Below, in pieces: positions 46,101 through 61,100 of a stretch of 64,000 nt of DNA (its first letter is position 1; each line of letters opens with the position of its first letter). The notes under the pieces were generated by a model. That model made no database searches. It was given only the letters and a program-made list of their open reading frames with translations, and was not told the origin of the DNA. This stretch comes from Incurvaria masculella. Lineage: Eukaryota; Arthropoda; Insecta; Lepidoptera; Incurvariidae. Both the position numbers and the translations under genes were made by a program. The DNA lies in NCBI GenBank assembly GCA_946894095.1, contig OX335653.1, positions 16,001,001 to 16,065,000 of the forward strand, read 5' to 3'.

Positions 46101-49100
46101 CATTGCCAAGGCTGCCGCTGGATTCAGTAGGCTGCATCAATCGACGTTTTTATTCGCCATTTTTGCCTGCAAACAAATATTATAAAAGTTAACATCGTGG
46201 ACAAAAACTTTGTGAATATGATTCAAATACCATGCCTCGTAACAAAAACGCGGGCTTACGCCACGGAAATATGTTTTTTAGATCTATTTATTCGCGTCCG
46301 CAACAAGAATGTTGGCGATGTTGACAAAGATCTTGGGCATGATTCCTTTTATGCTTTTTCGATTCGACAAGTGATAAACGAGAATAGAAGGTTATTGTCT
46401 CCTCGTTGGTCAAGCTTAGTTTGACTTAACTGTTTACAAAGTTGCCAAACATTGTTACGGTTTAAAGATTCATTTCATATCTAAAGCGAATGCGTGACGA
46501 ATTCATAATATGCCTGTTCGATTCGACAAATGATGAACGAGAATTAATGTGATTCTGGGGAACGATTATAGTCTCCTTGTTGGTCAATCTTAATTAACAG
46601 TTACTTACAAAGTAACCAGACATACATACAATAGGATGTACGATAGGATATAGGATATTATAAATTTTAAATCTTTAGCGAATGCGTGATGGATTCCTAT
46701 TGTTCCTGTTCGATTCATCAAATGATGAGTTCATCTCGTATGAACAATGGATATTTACTGCCAAGGAAAGTTACTGTCTCCGTATTGGTCAAACATTGAT
46801 AAAGATCAGATCTTACATATTTGATTTGCTTTAGGTTGTACATGATAAATGGACTTTAATTAATGATGCTGAATTGTAAACACCATTGCAAAATTATACA
46901 TCTGTACCACAAAATATTCAAGTCTGCGTCAAGGTCTGTGTATATATAAATTTTTTTTTAAATGTAATATAAGTTGTAAAATGTTTTGTGTGTGTCAGTT
47001 AAATGTCTTGATAAACTTCAATGAAAACACGAACAATTTTACCATGCGCTAAATAAAGATAAATATTTTTTCGATATCAAGGCAAATTATCAGTGATTCC
47101 CCAAATCGTTTGATATTTGTTCGTTTTATTAACAGCATTGGTTATAAATAATCCACAACCAGCTGTCAAGTGTATATTTTAAACAATATTTTAAAGGTGA
47201 CACTATCATTTCAATGTCTTAATACTTGTTCTGGTCCAGATATCTAGCCTTTCGAAAACTTACTGGTGACCTTGGACTTGGTAGATCTAACTTACATTAC
47301 TTGATATCATTCGAACAGCGTCACACAATCTGTATGTGTTATTACACTTGCACACTTGCGATGTTGCTTCCAATGTCTGTATGCCTATTCTTGCAATTTC
47401 GTCCTCAGAAAGCAGGAATATTTCAGTGGACAAAACCGCATTTATAGTAGTTGTCAAAGCGATTTCGACGGAAAGATTCCGGAGCACGGTATTTCAATTA
47501 TTCAAGGTTCGATTATTTAACGCGATAAAAGCAGTTTTCTCGGCTGAAATTTACCTCATTCCTGAGCATGGTATTCCCAGAATAGGCATACTGCACAATG
47601 CCTGTTTCCACTATTAAACGGAAAAAAACTGCCTTATTGGAACGTGTAAACAAAATAAACGAACGATATCTCTTCTAGACACCTGCATCTTAATGATTTC
47701 ATTAAATCTTGTTTTTGACAGACGTTTGTAACCCAAAATGTGTTGGGTTATCGGTAGATTAATATTCTGAGAGCATTAAGGAAGAACCTCGCCATACGTC
47801 AATACGTGTGCATAGCCCTGGCCTCACTCCAGGTCTTGCTTCGGCGAGGCTGACGACTCCGTTTATGTTCTCTTGATAATATATTAGGCAAACAGGACAG
47901 TATCTTGTCTGTGTATATAACATTCGGACATTGTTGTTTTTTCTTAAACTGCCTGCAGTATCAAAAACATAGACAGATTGTAGGAGCTTTTTTAGGGTTG
48001 CGTATCCAAAGGGTGCCAACGGAGGCACTATTACTAAGGCTCCACTGTCCGTCTGTCCATCCGTCGGTCACAGGGCTGTATCTCTTGAAACGTTATACAT
48101 ATGTAGGAAGCTCAAATTTTCCCTGAGTTTGTATTTATTTTGCCGCTATAACAACAAATAGGTAAAATAAAAAATATATAAAAAATAAAGGGGGCCATAC
48201 AAAAAAGAAAGGAAAAGACGGATTATTTAAATTGCCGCTTGGATCATCGTTCATTCAATGCGATATTACCAAGATGCGGCGGGGGTGTGTTTATGTAAAG
48301 CATCAAAGCAGCAATTAGTCCGTATTTCCATACATTTAAATGTAGCCGTATTGATGTAAAATGAAGGTCCTGCCTTCTCACCTTATTCATAATTCTAAAT
48401 TATAATTCCAAAACTTGTTTCAAGGTACCTAATTCTTATTATATTCCACATTTTCATTGCCGCTTCGAGCATCTTTTCATCCAATTCGATGGTACAACCC
48501 GGGCGGGCATTGTTTAAACCACTGTAGTAGTAATTTTGAAAAATGTTACGGCTTTTTACGCGGCGGAAAGAGACGCAACATTTTTTAAACATGTCTAACG
48601 ACCGTGGTAATCTCAAAAGTATCATACTACTATTACCTTATTTGGTCAGATTTAATCACTCACTTACCTGTTCACCCAGCAAGTTAATTTACCACGGCAG
48701 TCCCCCGGTATGGCACCTAGTTCGTATGTGGTATTAGAGTCTAATATAATGACAGTATTGTTTATTGTTGTTTATTGTTTATTCATCATCCATAGACAGT
48801 ACACTGCACTCGGATTCTTCATATTTTATCATTAGCGATGAAGACCTGGTCCATTTAGTCTTATTACTTGTTATTAAAAGTATTAACTACAAACAATTCG
48901 TGTCATATGCAACATTTCATGACAAATATCAATTTATTTGTAAATACCATGCCCGCTATCTAAAATGTTGCCAAATTGGAGCAAGCCAGTCCCCACAAAC
49001 AGCACCCGTTTACGAGCATCACGCCGGGCTCAGCCATCGCCTCCGTCAACGATATTTTAGGGAAAAGAGGAGACTCGAACCTAGCGTCGCCGCAAGCAAG

Positions 49101-52100
49101 GACCTTAAAGCGATGCACTACTCCAGTGGCATCATGAAAAAGTAGTGAAAACTTCGTACGATGTAGTTTTAATACTATTATTTCTGTAATGAACTACTAC
49201 AGTGACCTCTAAACAAAGAGTCAAAATACAAAATACATTATTATTCGTACAGCTTAAAAAATAAATAATATTAACTCTTTAAATGGTTGCATAAAAAATA
49301 CAAGGTACAATGGTTTGAGAGCAACCTGTGTAATAATATACGAATAAGATTCCTGTCCAACACCTACAATGTTACGTATTAGCCCGTGTCATAAAATTTA
49401 AAAAAAAATCGCATAGTTTGCGTGAACAAATCATCTCGCATAAACAGCGGAAAATAACAAGCCTATACTTTGCATTGAATCACAAAACTAACTATGTGGC
49501 TGACCATTTTTCGTCATTACCTAATTTCGGCAAAAAATCACTAAGAGTCTCTAAAGTAATCATTCCAACGTAAATATGTTTACATTGAAATTATTTTATT
49601 CCCAAACAACATCGTCATGGCTGGAATTTCGTACTTGCCGGATAACTTTAACTCGAAACGGTTTTGTGATAGGCGCCAGTCTCTTGGGCTTAAGGATGTT
49701 CCGACCCATACAATGTTTTTTTTACACATAACGCATAAAGTATTGCACTTTAAGGCACGAATTCGTCAAAAATATTAAATATAGCCATAGTAGTTGCAGC
49801 GAAAATATATTCACAATTTCAGGTTGAATGGTTTCATTGTAATGGCCGATTAGAAGTTTTACACCGTTAGACGGCGCTGTTAAATAAAAATCGTATTTAA
49901 ATAAATTGTAACAAAACCAATAATCCTGAAATTGTGAAATTGTTTTCGCTGCAAGAAATATGACTATATTAAACTTTTATTATTAATTCGTGGCTTAAAG
50001 TGCAATACTTTTTGCGTTATGTGTGCAAACAACTTTATATGGGTCGGAACAGCCTTAAGTCGATTTTCGCGTTTCGGTGCCACGGTTTTGGTTTCATACA
50101 GGCAATTTTTTTCTCAGTGTGCCTAACGATTGATATTTATAAAAATACTGTAAACAGTCCCGAAAGAAGAACCAACCGATTCCCTGGATCATTTATCAAT
50201 AGGGTCAATAAACTATGGATTGTACTTTTAGGGAAATACCTCGGATTTCCCTCAAAGTACAATCCGGTCCTTCAAACATGGTGTGAAGAGGGACCTGCCC
50301 GGCGGTAAGGGTTTTTGGCGCCTCCACGTAAGATCGAAAGCCCATGAGCATAATATGCACTTCTCATGCGAGGGCCTGGCGTACGCCATTATATGTAGGG
50401 GGGTATAAGCGTAGGGATGTATGCGCCTTAAGGCTGTTCCGACCCATATAAAGTTGTTTGCACACATAATGCAAAAAGTATTGCACTTTAAGCCACGAAT
50501 TAATAATAAAAGTTTAATATAGTCATATTACTTGCAGCGAAAACAATTTCACAATTTTAGGATTATTAGTTTTGTTACAATTTATTTAAATACGATGTTT
50601 ATTTAACAGCGCCATCTAAAGGTGTAAAACTTCTAATCGGCAATTACAACGAAACGATTAAACCTGAAATTGTGAATATGTTTTCGCTGCAACTACTATG
50701 GCTATATTTAATATTTTTGACGAACTCGTGCCTTAAAGTGCAATACTTTTTTGCGTTCTGTGTAAAAAAAAACATTGTATGGGTCGGAACATCCTTAAGT
50801 GGCATTCGCCTTCTCTCTCATACACTGAAAAAATGTTGTGCAACTCTTTACTGTTTGAGCACAGTTGAAATTCAGTCATTTGTTTAAAAGTGTTTCTGTA
50901 AGTATCTATTAATGAACTAAAACAGTTAGCATTAAACAGTTATTTTAACCGATTGAACAGTACCGCTTGATGAAAATAACACGTGTAACAGATCAGATAA
51001 TTTTAAAACGGTTATCTTAACTAACATTGCGGCCAACGAGTAAAACCGGCCAAGTGCGAGTCGGACTCGTGCACGAAGGGTGATACAGCCCTGTGACAGA
51101 CGGACGGATGGACGGACGGACGGACGAACGGATGGACGGAAGGACAGCGAAGGCTTAGTAATAGGGTTCCTTTGACACCCTTTGGGTACGGAACCCTAAA
51201 AAAATCCTAGGTTATTTTCTCGTTGATTACGACTGACACAAATTAGGCATGCAACTGTCCAATTTAAGAGGTACAGGAATTTTAGCCGATTTGACCGTAC
51301 CTTTTCACTGAATAGAAGACGTAAGTATGAATGGAAACAGTAAGAGAAGCCAGTTATTGGACACAGTTAACAAAACAATTAAAAGATACAGGAACATTTA
51401 ATGTTTCAGGCTACCGATTTACTTAGTTGCACTATTTTCACTGATATGTTTGTAGGGTTCCGTACCCAAAGGGTGTAAACGGAACCAAGCCCCCGCTGTC
51501 CGTCCGTCCGTCCGTCTGTCACAGGGCTGTATCTTAGTAACCGTAATAGACCGAAAGCTGAAATTTTCACAGAGTATATATAGGTTGGGGAAAAAGTTTC
51601 TTCGCATTTTTTAAGAAAATTCAAAACATTTTTTAATATGGTTTATTTACATTTAACTAAAGTATGTAGATACCATTTTGTTCGATAACTTTTTGCCATC
51701 TTGTAGGTAGGGACATGATCCCATTGCTATAGAAATATTGGGACTTCTGATCAATATACCGCGACAAGTGGTTTTGGCAGTCCTCTCGTGATGTTAACCT
51801 GACACTGCCTAAAGAATTCTGAAGAGACCTAAACAGGTGGAAATCTGAAGGTGCAAGGTTAGGACTATACGGCGGATGCATTAACACCTCCCAGCCAAAC
51901 TCTCTTAGTTTTTGCTGAGTGGCTAAAGATGTGTGAGGTCTAGCGTTATCATGATGAAAAACCACACCCCTTCTGTTGATTAATTCCGGCCGCTTTCTCT
52001 CAACTTCTTGCTTTAATCTCATCAGTTGTTCGCAGTAGAGTTCAGAATCGATGGTCCTGCCTGGTGGTAACAGCTCATAATGAATAATGCCCTTCCAATC

Positions 52101-55100
52101 CCACCACACACACAGCATCACCTTGTTGCGAGTTAACCCGGGTTTCGCCACAGTCTGTGAAGCCTGACCGGCCTTGGACCACGACCTTTTTCGCACGTTC
52201 TTGTCGTACGTGATCCACTTTTCATCACCAGTTATCAGCTTCTTCAAAAATGGTTCGGTTTCATTACGTCGTAATAAAGAATCACAAATGAGTACACGGT
52301 TCATTAGGTTTCTTTCAGTGAGCTCGTGAGGTACCCAAATATCGAGCTTTTTTGTGTACCCAGTTTTTTTCAAATGCGCCAAAACTGTTTTGTGGTCAAT
52401 TCCTAGTTCTTCAGCTACGTCGTAACTACTGATATGCCGATCTTGCTCCACTTTTTCAAAAATGGCATCCATTTTATCCGTAATAGGGCGACCAGAGCGA
52501 CGTGCATCTTTGACATCAAAATTTCCGGATTGAAAACGCTTAAACCAAATTTGTGCTACTCTCACAGACACTGCACTAGGTCCATAAACATCGCAAATTT
52601 TTTTCGCGGCTTGCGTTGCATTTTTACCTTTTTTGTAGTAAAATTTTAAAATGTATCGAATTTCTTCATTAGATTCACTCATTTTGACAGTACGAAAAAC
52701 AAATGAGAATCACACATTTTCCTAATTTGAATTTGGAATTATGTTCTTTAAAATTTAAACTTTCAATGATACCAAAACCAGCCAGATACAAATAGTATAG
52801 CCAAAGAGATTTTATTACAAGTTCATACATACTATAATGCGAAAAGACTTTTTCCCCGACCTATATTTATGTTGCCGCTATAACAAAAAATAGGTAAAAT
52901 TGAAAAATAATTAAAATTAAAGGGGGACCCTATACAGAAGACGTGATTTTTCGTGTTAAATCTTTTAAGATGGTACGGAACCCTTCGTGTGCGAGTCCGA
53001 CTCGCACTTGGCCGGTTTTTAGTATTTAGCTAGCTGCAGCTAAATTCTAACAACGTCGAATTAGTGTGGTTTCCTCACGAGGTTTTTATTAACTGTTAGT
53101 ATTTACTCGAGCATTCAAAACAGTTTTATTGAATTACTTATGTCACGTCCGTGTAGTGATAGCACGCCTCACGTGCCACTTGTGAGAACGTTGCCGTAAC
53201 AAAAGAATTATCGGGAGACTAAATGTGGTCGTAATCACGCCATTGTGCGCTTCGCTGAATACGGCACAGTCTCAAGGACACAAGGAATTACTGCAATCCG
53301 TATAATCATAATTGCACCCCACTACCGGCACTGTCTATAGGTGTCCTGTACATACAGTTAAGGCGCATGTTTGGCGCAATTTATATTGATCATGATAAGA
53401 GAAAAACTCGAGAACGGCTGGTCCAATTCGGCAATTTTTGTAAATCAATGTATTTTGTGAATTTATGTTTCGTCTCTATATATTCAAACATCAATAAATG
53501 CATATTTTTTAAAGCCGGTATTCGATATATTTAGATATACGTAGATTTCCAATCAAAATTGACTGATGTTTTAAACCTTGTGTATTCTTTATGTAGTAAC
53601 TTGTACTCTTGTGATTTTGTTATTTTTTTTGCCAACAGAGACTGTATGTAATTTCAAGATGTGTTAAATAAATAAATAAATACAAAATAAAAATTCTATA
53701 AAAGCCACTTCAAAATATATTTCATGATTTGAATTCACAAGTTTACCTTTCATTTCATTTCATTTATTTATTCAACTTCTGGTAGTAAAACTACACTAAG
53801 TCATGTCACAATTTGATTGATCCGCGGATTCGATCAACCAGTGAAGAAGAACCCGCAAAGAAACTTCACTGGTCTATAAATTATGTTTTTTTTTTGTCTT
53901 CTTTTTTTTCGTCCACATAAATGATATAACACAATTATGATTTCATACCTAAATGCTACTGCCAAAATTACATTGGTAGAACGGTCTGGAGCAAAGAACT
54001 AAGGACTACGAGGAAACAACAACCCACAATGTGAAAAGTCTTAATTAATAAATAAATTACTTAACTTAATAACCTAATCATTATACATATTGAGTATTTA
54101 TTTCGGGTGTAAACCGGAGAACTTTCAGTTACTTCATTCAGCGCATCAACTATCCGATATGCTTCAACATACCTCCTCGAATCACTTTATCAATTTACTG
54201 ATCCAGCTAACATATGGTTATCAATCAATGTGGAAACTAATTGATGATCGGATTTTGCATTCAAGTTAATAGTAAAATGGTTCCCGAGTCACCTTGCGCT
54301 GTTACATGGCTGACAGTATATGGACTACAAACGAGAAAATAACCTCTCTAAGGCGGGACAAAAAAAGTCAATAATGAGCATTTCCTGAAATTCGTAGGTT
54401 GGGGATTAATGTCACATGGAAATAGTCTCCCACATCTTTAAAATGAGAACTTTAAAATGTTAGTTAAAACCAAACGTGGTAAATATATCATGAAGTAAAT
54501 TTAGATGTTAATTTGAGGTTTGATCGGGGTAAAAAGGAATATGATTATAAGGATGAATAATATTGAGAATGAAGCCTTCAGGTGGTTTGGAAACATTTAG
54601 CTAAGGAGTGATAATTCATTCACAAAGAAAAATATAAAAATAATTTTAAAAAACCTCCTTCATCTTCATTTCGCTGCAAATCTGATTGAAAAAATCAGCC
54701 AAATTCAAAAGGGAATCGCATACACTTAAGATGGCCCTTCCCGTGTTTGATTTTGTAAGATTTACGAAAATTTTTATTAAGCTAAAAGTTATTTACGACC
54801 GCTGTGGTCAAAAACCAAAGAAAAACCAACTTGATTATAAATTTTCATGAAACAAGCTGATTACTAACATTTATAAAATGTTTTTATTTTTTCGTTGAGT
54901 AATCCATCTCCAATGTTATTGTATAAAATGCGCGAAAAATTCGAAATTTAGAACGAAACTTAGAAACCAAAACATTTTTACAATGCTAATGGTCATCAGA
55001 TATCTAGTTCGATCAAATAAAGCTATTTTTGAGTTTAATTTTGGATCTCCGACAAGAACTGTGATCTTCTTTCCACGTTTGTATGGGGAGTTAATCGGAA

Positions 55101-58100
55101 AGGCCCAACTTAGAGTTGTAATATAACTTAATGTCTATCAATATTTTCTTTGGTGGAACGCGGTTTTAGAAATTGAGGGGCATTTATTTAGATCGAGATA
55201 TATAAAAAACGAAAACTGTCGGGCAATGGTTACAACAAAGAGTTAGTAATAATGGACAAATCGATGCATCTTATTGGGGTACAAATCCCTTAAAGAAACA
55301 ACTCAAGTGTCTCGCCATCCGCATGCAAGAATCCTTGATTGATTAGTGTCCTATTGTTAAGAGGTTTACGCGTCGCTCCATCCATTCAAACCGAACACCC
55401 AACAACGATTGCTAATACTTGATATGGGTTTCAGATGGCGAAACGGAACACTTATCGCCATTAATATAAGAGCTAGATTCATCTGAGTTTTCGCGTATGA
55501 ACACAATACGTTCCTCAGCTTTAACTACTTACGCACACAGTTACGGCCTGACAATGCACGGTTGCCATTTCCTTCTCAGTTCCTCGTTGACTATCCGTCA
55601 TAATTTGGACCTGGCCTTATTGTCCATTACATTATAATGTGACATCATTGGGCCCTAATAACACGGGTCATACCAGGGTCAAGGTAGGACGAAAATTTTT
55701 CCTTTAGAAAAAAATAGAAGTGCATTTCAGCACAAGAAATTAACAGCAGTTTTGATGACATCATCAATAGATTTGCTTCCTGAATGAGTTAATTTTGTTA
55801 CCAAAGCTAAATTGGACCAAATTTATTTCAATAGAATTGCACACGGTGAACCAATGAACCGTGTCGCGATATCTTTTGACCATTGGCAATCCACTGCAAT
55901 CAATGACATTGCAGTTTTGTAGAGCCTTGAATACATCCTTTTCAAAATTGTGTGATTCGGATTGATAGAGATAGGCTGGAGCTAAATCGATTTGAGACAA
56001 TTTGAATGGTCGGGTACGAGCAAATTAGAATCTAGCTGGGCATGCCTGATAAATTCAGATACTCCGGATAACCACCGCACTCAACTTGCTCGTTGATAGT
56101 GTATCGCTTTACTCTAAAGTGATATTGTATTGTATCAAAATGTATTGTATTCATCATCCATAGAGATTACACTGCACTCGGATTTTTCATATTTTTACAT
56201 TGGCCAATTCAGCAAAACAAAACACAGCGAAAAAGAACTGGAAAAAAATTCCGCTGTTTTTTATTTCTTTTTCAAAGTCCACTTAAAATGCCACATAGCT
56301 CTTTTTGCGCGTGGCCAAAATCGGAACTAAACGGTCGCCATCTTGACCTGTCATCTTAGCGGTACTGAGATTAGTTGCCATTTAAACAATGCAAGCTACC
56401 CACTGCTTATCCATTTCAAGCTGAGGGTATTTTTTGTTAAGTAATTATTAGTTTGTGAAGATAGTTTGTGGCTTAGATTAGCCATACATTCATACATACA
56501 TACCTTCACGCCGTTTTCTGGGAAGGGTAGTAGTAGTAGTGGTTTGATACCATCGCGAGTTGTATTCAAAAACTCCTTGTTATATTACAACGAAGTGTAA
56601 TCTAAATTGGATGGCAAAAAATATCATTTTACAGAGTTAGAACCTCCGGGATTGACCTTGGGGTTTATTTTCTTCATAGAATTCAAAAAAACAAAACTAG
56701 CGGTAGTAAATAACCCGACTTCTACAACCCCAATTTTTTTTATTAAAATGATGAATGATCAAATTTAGTTATATTTTGAATAACATTATTCACCTAGAAA
56801 ATAGTAATTTTCATTTCCTTAATTTTTTTTCTTGCAGCAAGCCGTAAATATTTTCCCGATCAATGGAGGATATTTTTTTCATATTGTAACTCTTAAAAGA
56901 CAGTGGCGCCCTCAGCCAGGCTCAAAATAACGTATGTGGGACTTATAGCTTCATCTTTAGAAGGACGCGCCTGTCACGATGGAGGTAGGCATGTTTTCCT
57001 GAAGATATGAAGTTCCGAAATGACGAGCAACACGCCCCATTTGAAGAGCGTAATCGTTATTAATTTCCTTACTTTAACTGCCATTGTGTACATTATCTAG
57101 TTAATGTGTAAAATGAATTAACTGAAATACAGCAGTTAAAGTTCCTAACCTTACCCAATCTATCTAAACCTAACCTAGGAATGTGATATGTATGTACTCG
57201 TATGTATAATCGACCGTGAAGAACCGTGAAATTATATGTACACAGCAGGTGGCGAAATCGGAAGACGCAATACCCGCAAATGGATTTTGCTGGTTCGGGT
57301 CCAGGCTTGCAGTAATATATTAATATGCCCTTGCTTCATGGTCCATTCCTTGGAATAAGCGACGCATGAAACAGTATATAGATAAAACACATTTGTTAGC
57401 AATTTAACAGTTAAAATGCGGATGATCTAGGTAATGTTCACATTACGGACTTGGGCACATCATCGGTGCCATATATATAACATTCGTTTAAAAAAATTAA
57501 TTTGCTTAGTACGAAAACATATTTTTTGGTATATTTTCACTTTAACTTAACGTGGAAAATACTTTTTAAGAAGATTTTTAGTATTTCAATACTACATGTA
57601 GTTAATTTAATTAGATTATATTATTATATTATTATTATATTATATTATATTAGATTATGTAGTTAGATTAATTTGGTTGGGATATAATGGAATATGTTAT
57701 TAGTACGTATTGTGTTTATCTTCAATTTCGAAAAAAATCGATGAAATATCTTTAAACTTCTTTTAATATTTTTAAAAATAAACACGTCTTTTCAAGTTTA
57801 CTTTATTTCGCCATCTCAAATTAGAGTCACAAAAATAAAACAGGAAATATTACAATACTACATTAATAATAACTAAAATACATGCTAGTAATAAATAAAA
57901 TGTATTTGGTTTTATTGCAGGCGAAATGGCGGTGATGTACCTATTCACGCGATTCCGTTTCAACTGGAACGAGGTGGACTTCAGTGTATTCTCGACATAC
58001 AGCATGTGTACCGCACTTGTCGGTAAAACTTAAACATACTACATAATTTTTTTACAAAATGCTCTTGCTTAATTGCATAAATGAGATTTCTTGACTTTGT

Positions 58101-61100
58101 GCCTCTCACCCAGAAATATGTTGGCTTTTTACTTGTTTGCACACACATGGCCTTTAATCTTTTATAATTTAGGAAGACCATGAATGCTAACAAAGAAGGA
58201 AACATATAATTAAAGAAACCTGCTACTTTCGAAGGGTTGAATGCAAAACAAATTAGTAAGCCGCTGAGAAACCTAAAGTAGAATATTCGGTCTTCAATAT
58301 TCTGACATTCCAATTTTGAAGATGCTTATTCAATGTTTTGTTATAAACAAAATCAGAAAATATGAACAAAGTTAATAGAATCCACGTCGATATTTCCTAT
58401 TATGTTGCGAGAATCCCGTATTTTTTTTTTTTCTTGTTTCTTCATAACATATATTTTCGTTCATTTCTTTTGCGTTAACGTAGTACTCAGACTTTAAAGT
58501 TCACTTCACGCCATCCTTGTTGGCGTTTCTTGTCTTCTTACAAATTACCCAACAACCTTTCTATCCACTTGCTCTCACGCTCCAGGGACGCTGTTCTCCG
58601 TCGGCGTATTCAGTCACGAGCTGAAGCTGGACGATGCGATTGTTGGCGTTATATCGTGCACCAGCAAGATCCTCTCTGCCTTCATGTACGCCTTCGCGAG
58701 CACGAAGTGGCAAATCTACATCGGTATAAGTTTTCATTTTAACTTTAAGCTAATTGTCCTTGTTATTTGTGAGTACTTTGCTTATAAAGATGTGTACTTC
58801 TGGTATTATAGGTGAACCTTAATACGATATTTATCTCCATTTCCTTTCCTTTACCTTTTTAGTTACTAGATGTATCTATATTATTTAATATTCCAAGATT
58901 TCTTTAACTGAAGTCGAATTGCCCGGTTAATGTTTACAAACTAACTTGATACCAGTTTTGTCTTTTACACGGCAATGTATAACGGGACTTCCGAAGAAGT
59001 GATATATTTATTTTTTATTGACGTTAAAACTAAGAACTTTAGTTATTATTACAACACAATAAAAAAAATCTTTGAAATTCGCGAAAAAATCCGAATCTCA
59101 ACTGAAGGCTGGAAAACTGCCAATCCTGCCAAAATTAATAAACTGCCACTGAATCTGCCAACGGTGCTTCGTCAGTAGATAAATAATTACTTGGAGAATT
59201 TTCATGTTGTGGTTAAAAAAATATGTTAAAAAATATGTTTTACTATAACCGAAACTACATGTGTGTTGGTTGGAATAAGCAAACTGTTTTACCCGAGATA
59301 ACTTTGAGGACTTTCAGAGCCTCCACCTCATACGGTTCATTAAAATATAACTCGAATATTCCAAAGAAGGTTTATTTTAGCAGTCCGAATAAATTAATTT
59401 TATTGCAGTAGCATGGATCAAAAGCGCCAGATATATAAGTGGCGCCACCTGTTGACTACGAGTTCGCGAACAAGAGCTGTTATAGGCGTTCCGGCATAGT
59501 TGGCACTGGTCGCAACGAAATTATTTCATTCAATTTTATGGTGCTGCGCACAAACCAAAGATACAGCTATATCGTCCGATAAACGTCAATCTTTCTTAAC
59601 AAAAACACACGTATCGATCGACACAGCCGCATCGTTGCATTTGTGCTCCCGCTGCTGGCGCGCTGTAGTGCCTAGCACTGGCTTCAAATCCCTAGTTGTT
59701 CAAATTCAGCTTCCGCATTTTGATTGGCACTTTTCGCTTACTGTATCTGTTTTAGCTTCTTATTTAGTTTTAAGTATCTAAAAATTCAGATACATCATCT
59801 ATCGGTCATGGCTTAAATTAAAACCTAAAATGAAGGGGTTTGAAATGGTATAAATTTAAGGTACAGTCCATTGAATAATTTCCATAATTCGTTTACGGTC
59901 ATATAATAAACGATCAAAAAAATGTTGGGTACAAACAATTACATTACGTAGAATTTAATTTAACCAATTACAATAAAGTAGCAAATAAGTTCCTTTAAAT
60001 AATATTATATGTATTAAACGACTTCATTTAATTGTTTCTGATTTCAGCTCCGTTGATTGAGATATTTAACGGGACATCGTTCATAGCGATGCGCTCCATG
60101 GTGTCGAAGCTAGTTGGCAGTGATGAGCTGGGTTCGTCCAATCTATTTAATTATTTATCATGGACTAGCCTATCTTGATTATTTTTTTATTGAAAGGATA
60201 TGTCAAGTTTAATCAAGGATATGTATAGGCATCAAAACTGAAATCAATAAAAGTTATCAATAAAAACTATTTTATCCAGTTAATAAATATTATATTTGCG
60301 ACTTTAACTTCTATAAAATAGTAAATGACGGTTTTTTTTATAGAACTGCACATGGATAGTTGACGAGAACAATCGCATGGGAAATAGATGCCATGCAGAA
60401 ACTTACTTATTTTTGCAAGGTTACATAGAACTGGATGGTAAACATGGACAATTTTCATTACCTTTTCGATTATTTCTCAATAAGATGGCTGTTCCCGACG
60501 GGACTAACTTATTGGCGGGCGCGCCACAAAATCGTCGTCTCTGGTTCAAAAAATAGACAGGCTCCGTGATTTGGTGAACACAACATGTCCACAAAGCAGG
60601 CAATGCCCATAGTGTTTGATTTGGTTTGATTTACAAACATATTGATTTCAAACGACTTATATCTTAAAGTAAATCAGGAAAGTTGAAGTCAAATATCAAA
60701 CTAAAAGCAAATTAATTGTGAATCTTCATGGAGCAAGCTAGGATTGAGACTAAGATTTATAAAATGTTTTGGTTTTGTTATTGAGTAATCTCTCAAACGC
60801 GCAAAAAGTTCAAACTTTCTGACCTTCTAACCTGGAGACCAAATACAATTTCCGAATGCGAATCAGTCAATGCGGTCATCGAGCATGGCATAATTTTGGA
60901 TCTCCGACAAGGAATGTGCGTATGATCTTCTTTCCACTTTTTGTATAAAGTGATGAGCGGTAATACCCGCCTTCGATGCGATTTGCTACCAACTCGGACG
61001 CTATAAACGATAATGGAAGAAAGAACGGTCAGCCTTAACGATCAAACGGTCATGACTTCCTCAACCTACGGTCTTCCTCAACCGAGGTCTCGTGCCACTG

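Larger units (their letters stand above)
51452..53020 (-). repeat. SINE-like retroposon (CGAGTCGGACTCGC family) split by a mariner
   Basis: Minus-strand copy: TAGGGTTCCGTACCCAAAGG to CTGAAATTTTCACAGAGTAT on the left, resuming TTTATGTTGCCGCTATAACA and ending GAGTCCGACTCGCACTTGGC on the right. The two parts meet across the mariner insertion at 51581-52863. Confidence 0.9.

Noticed and set aside
48765..49145. 126-codon + strand frame
   Set aside because: Begins within an inverse retroposon tail that recurs elsewhere; no domain.
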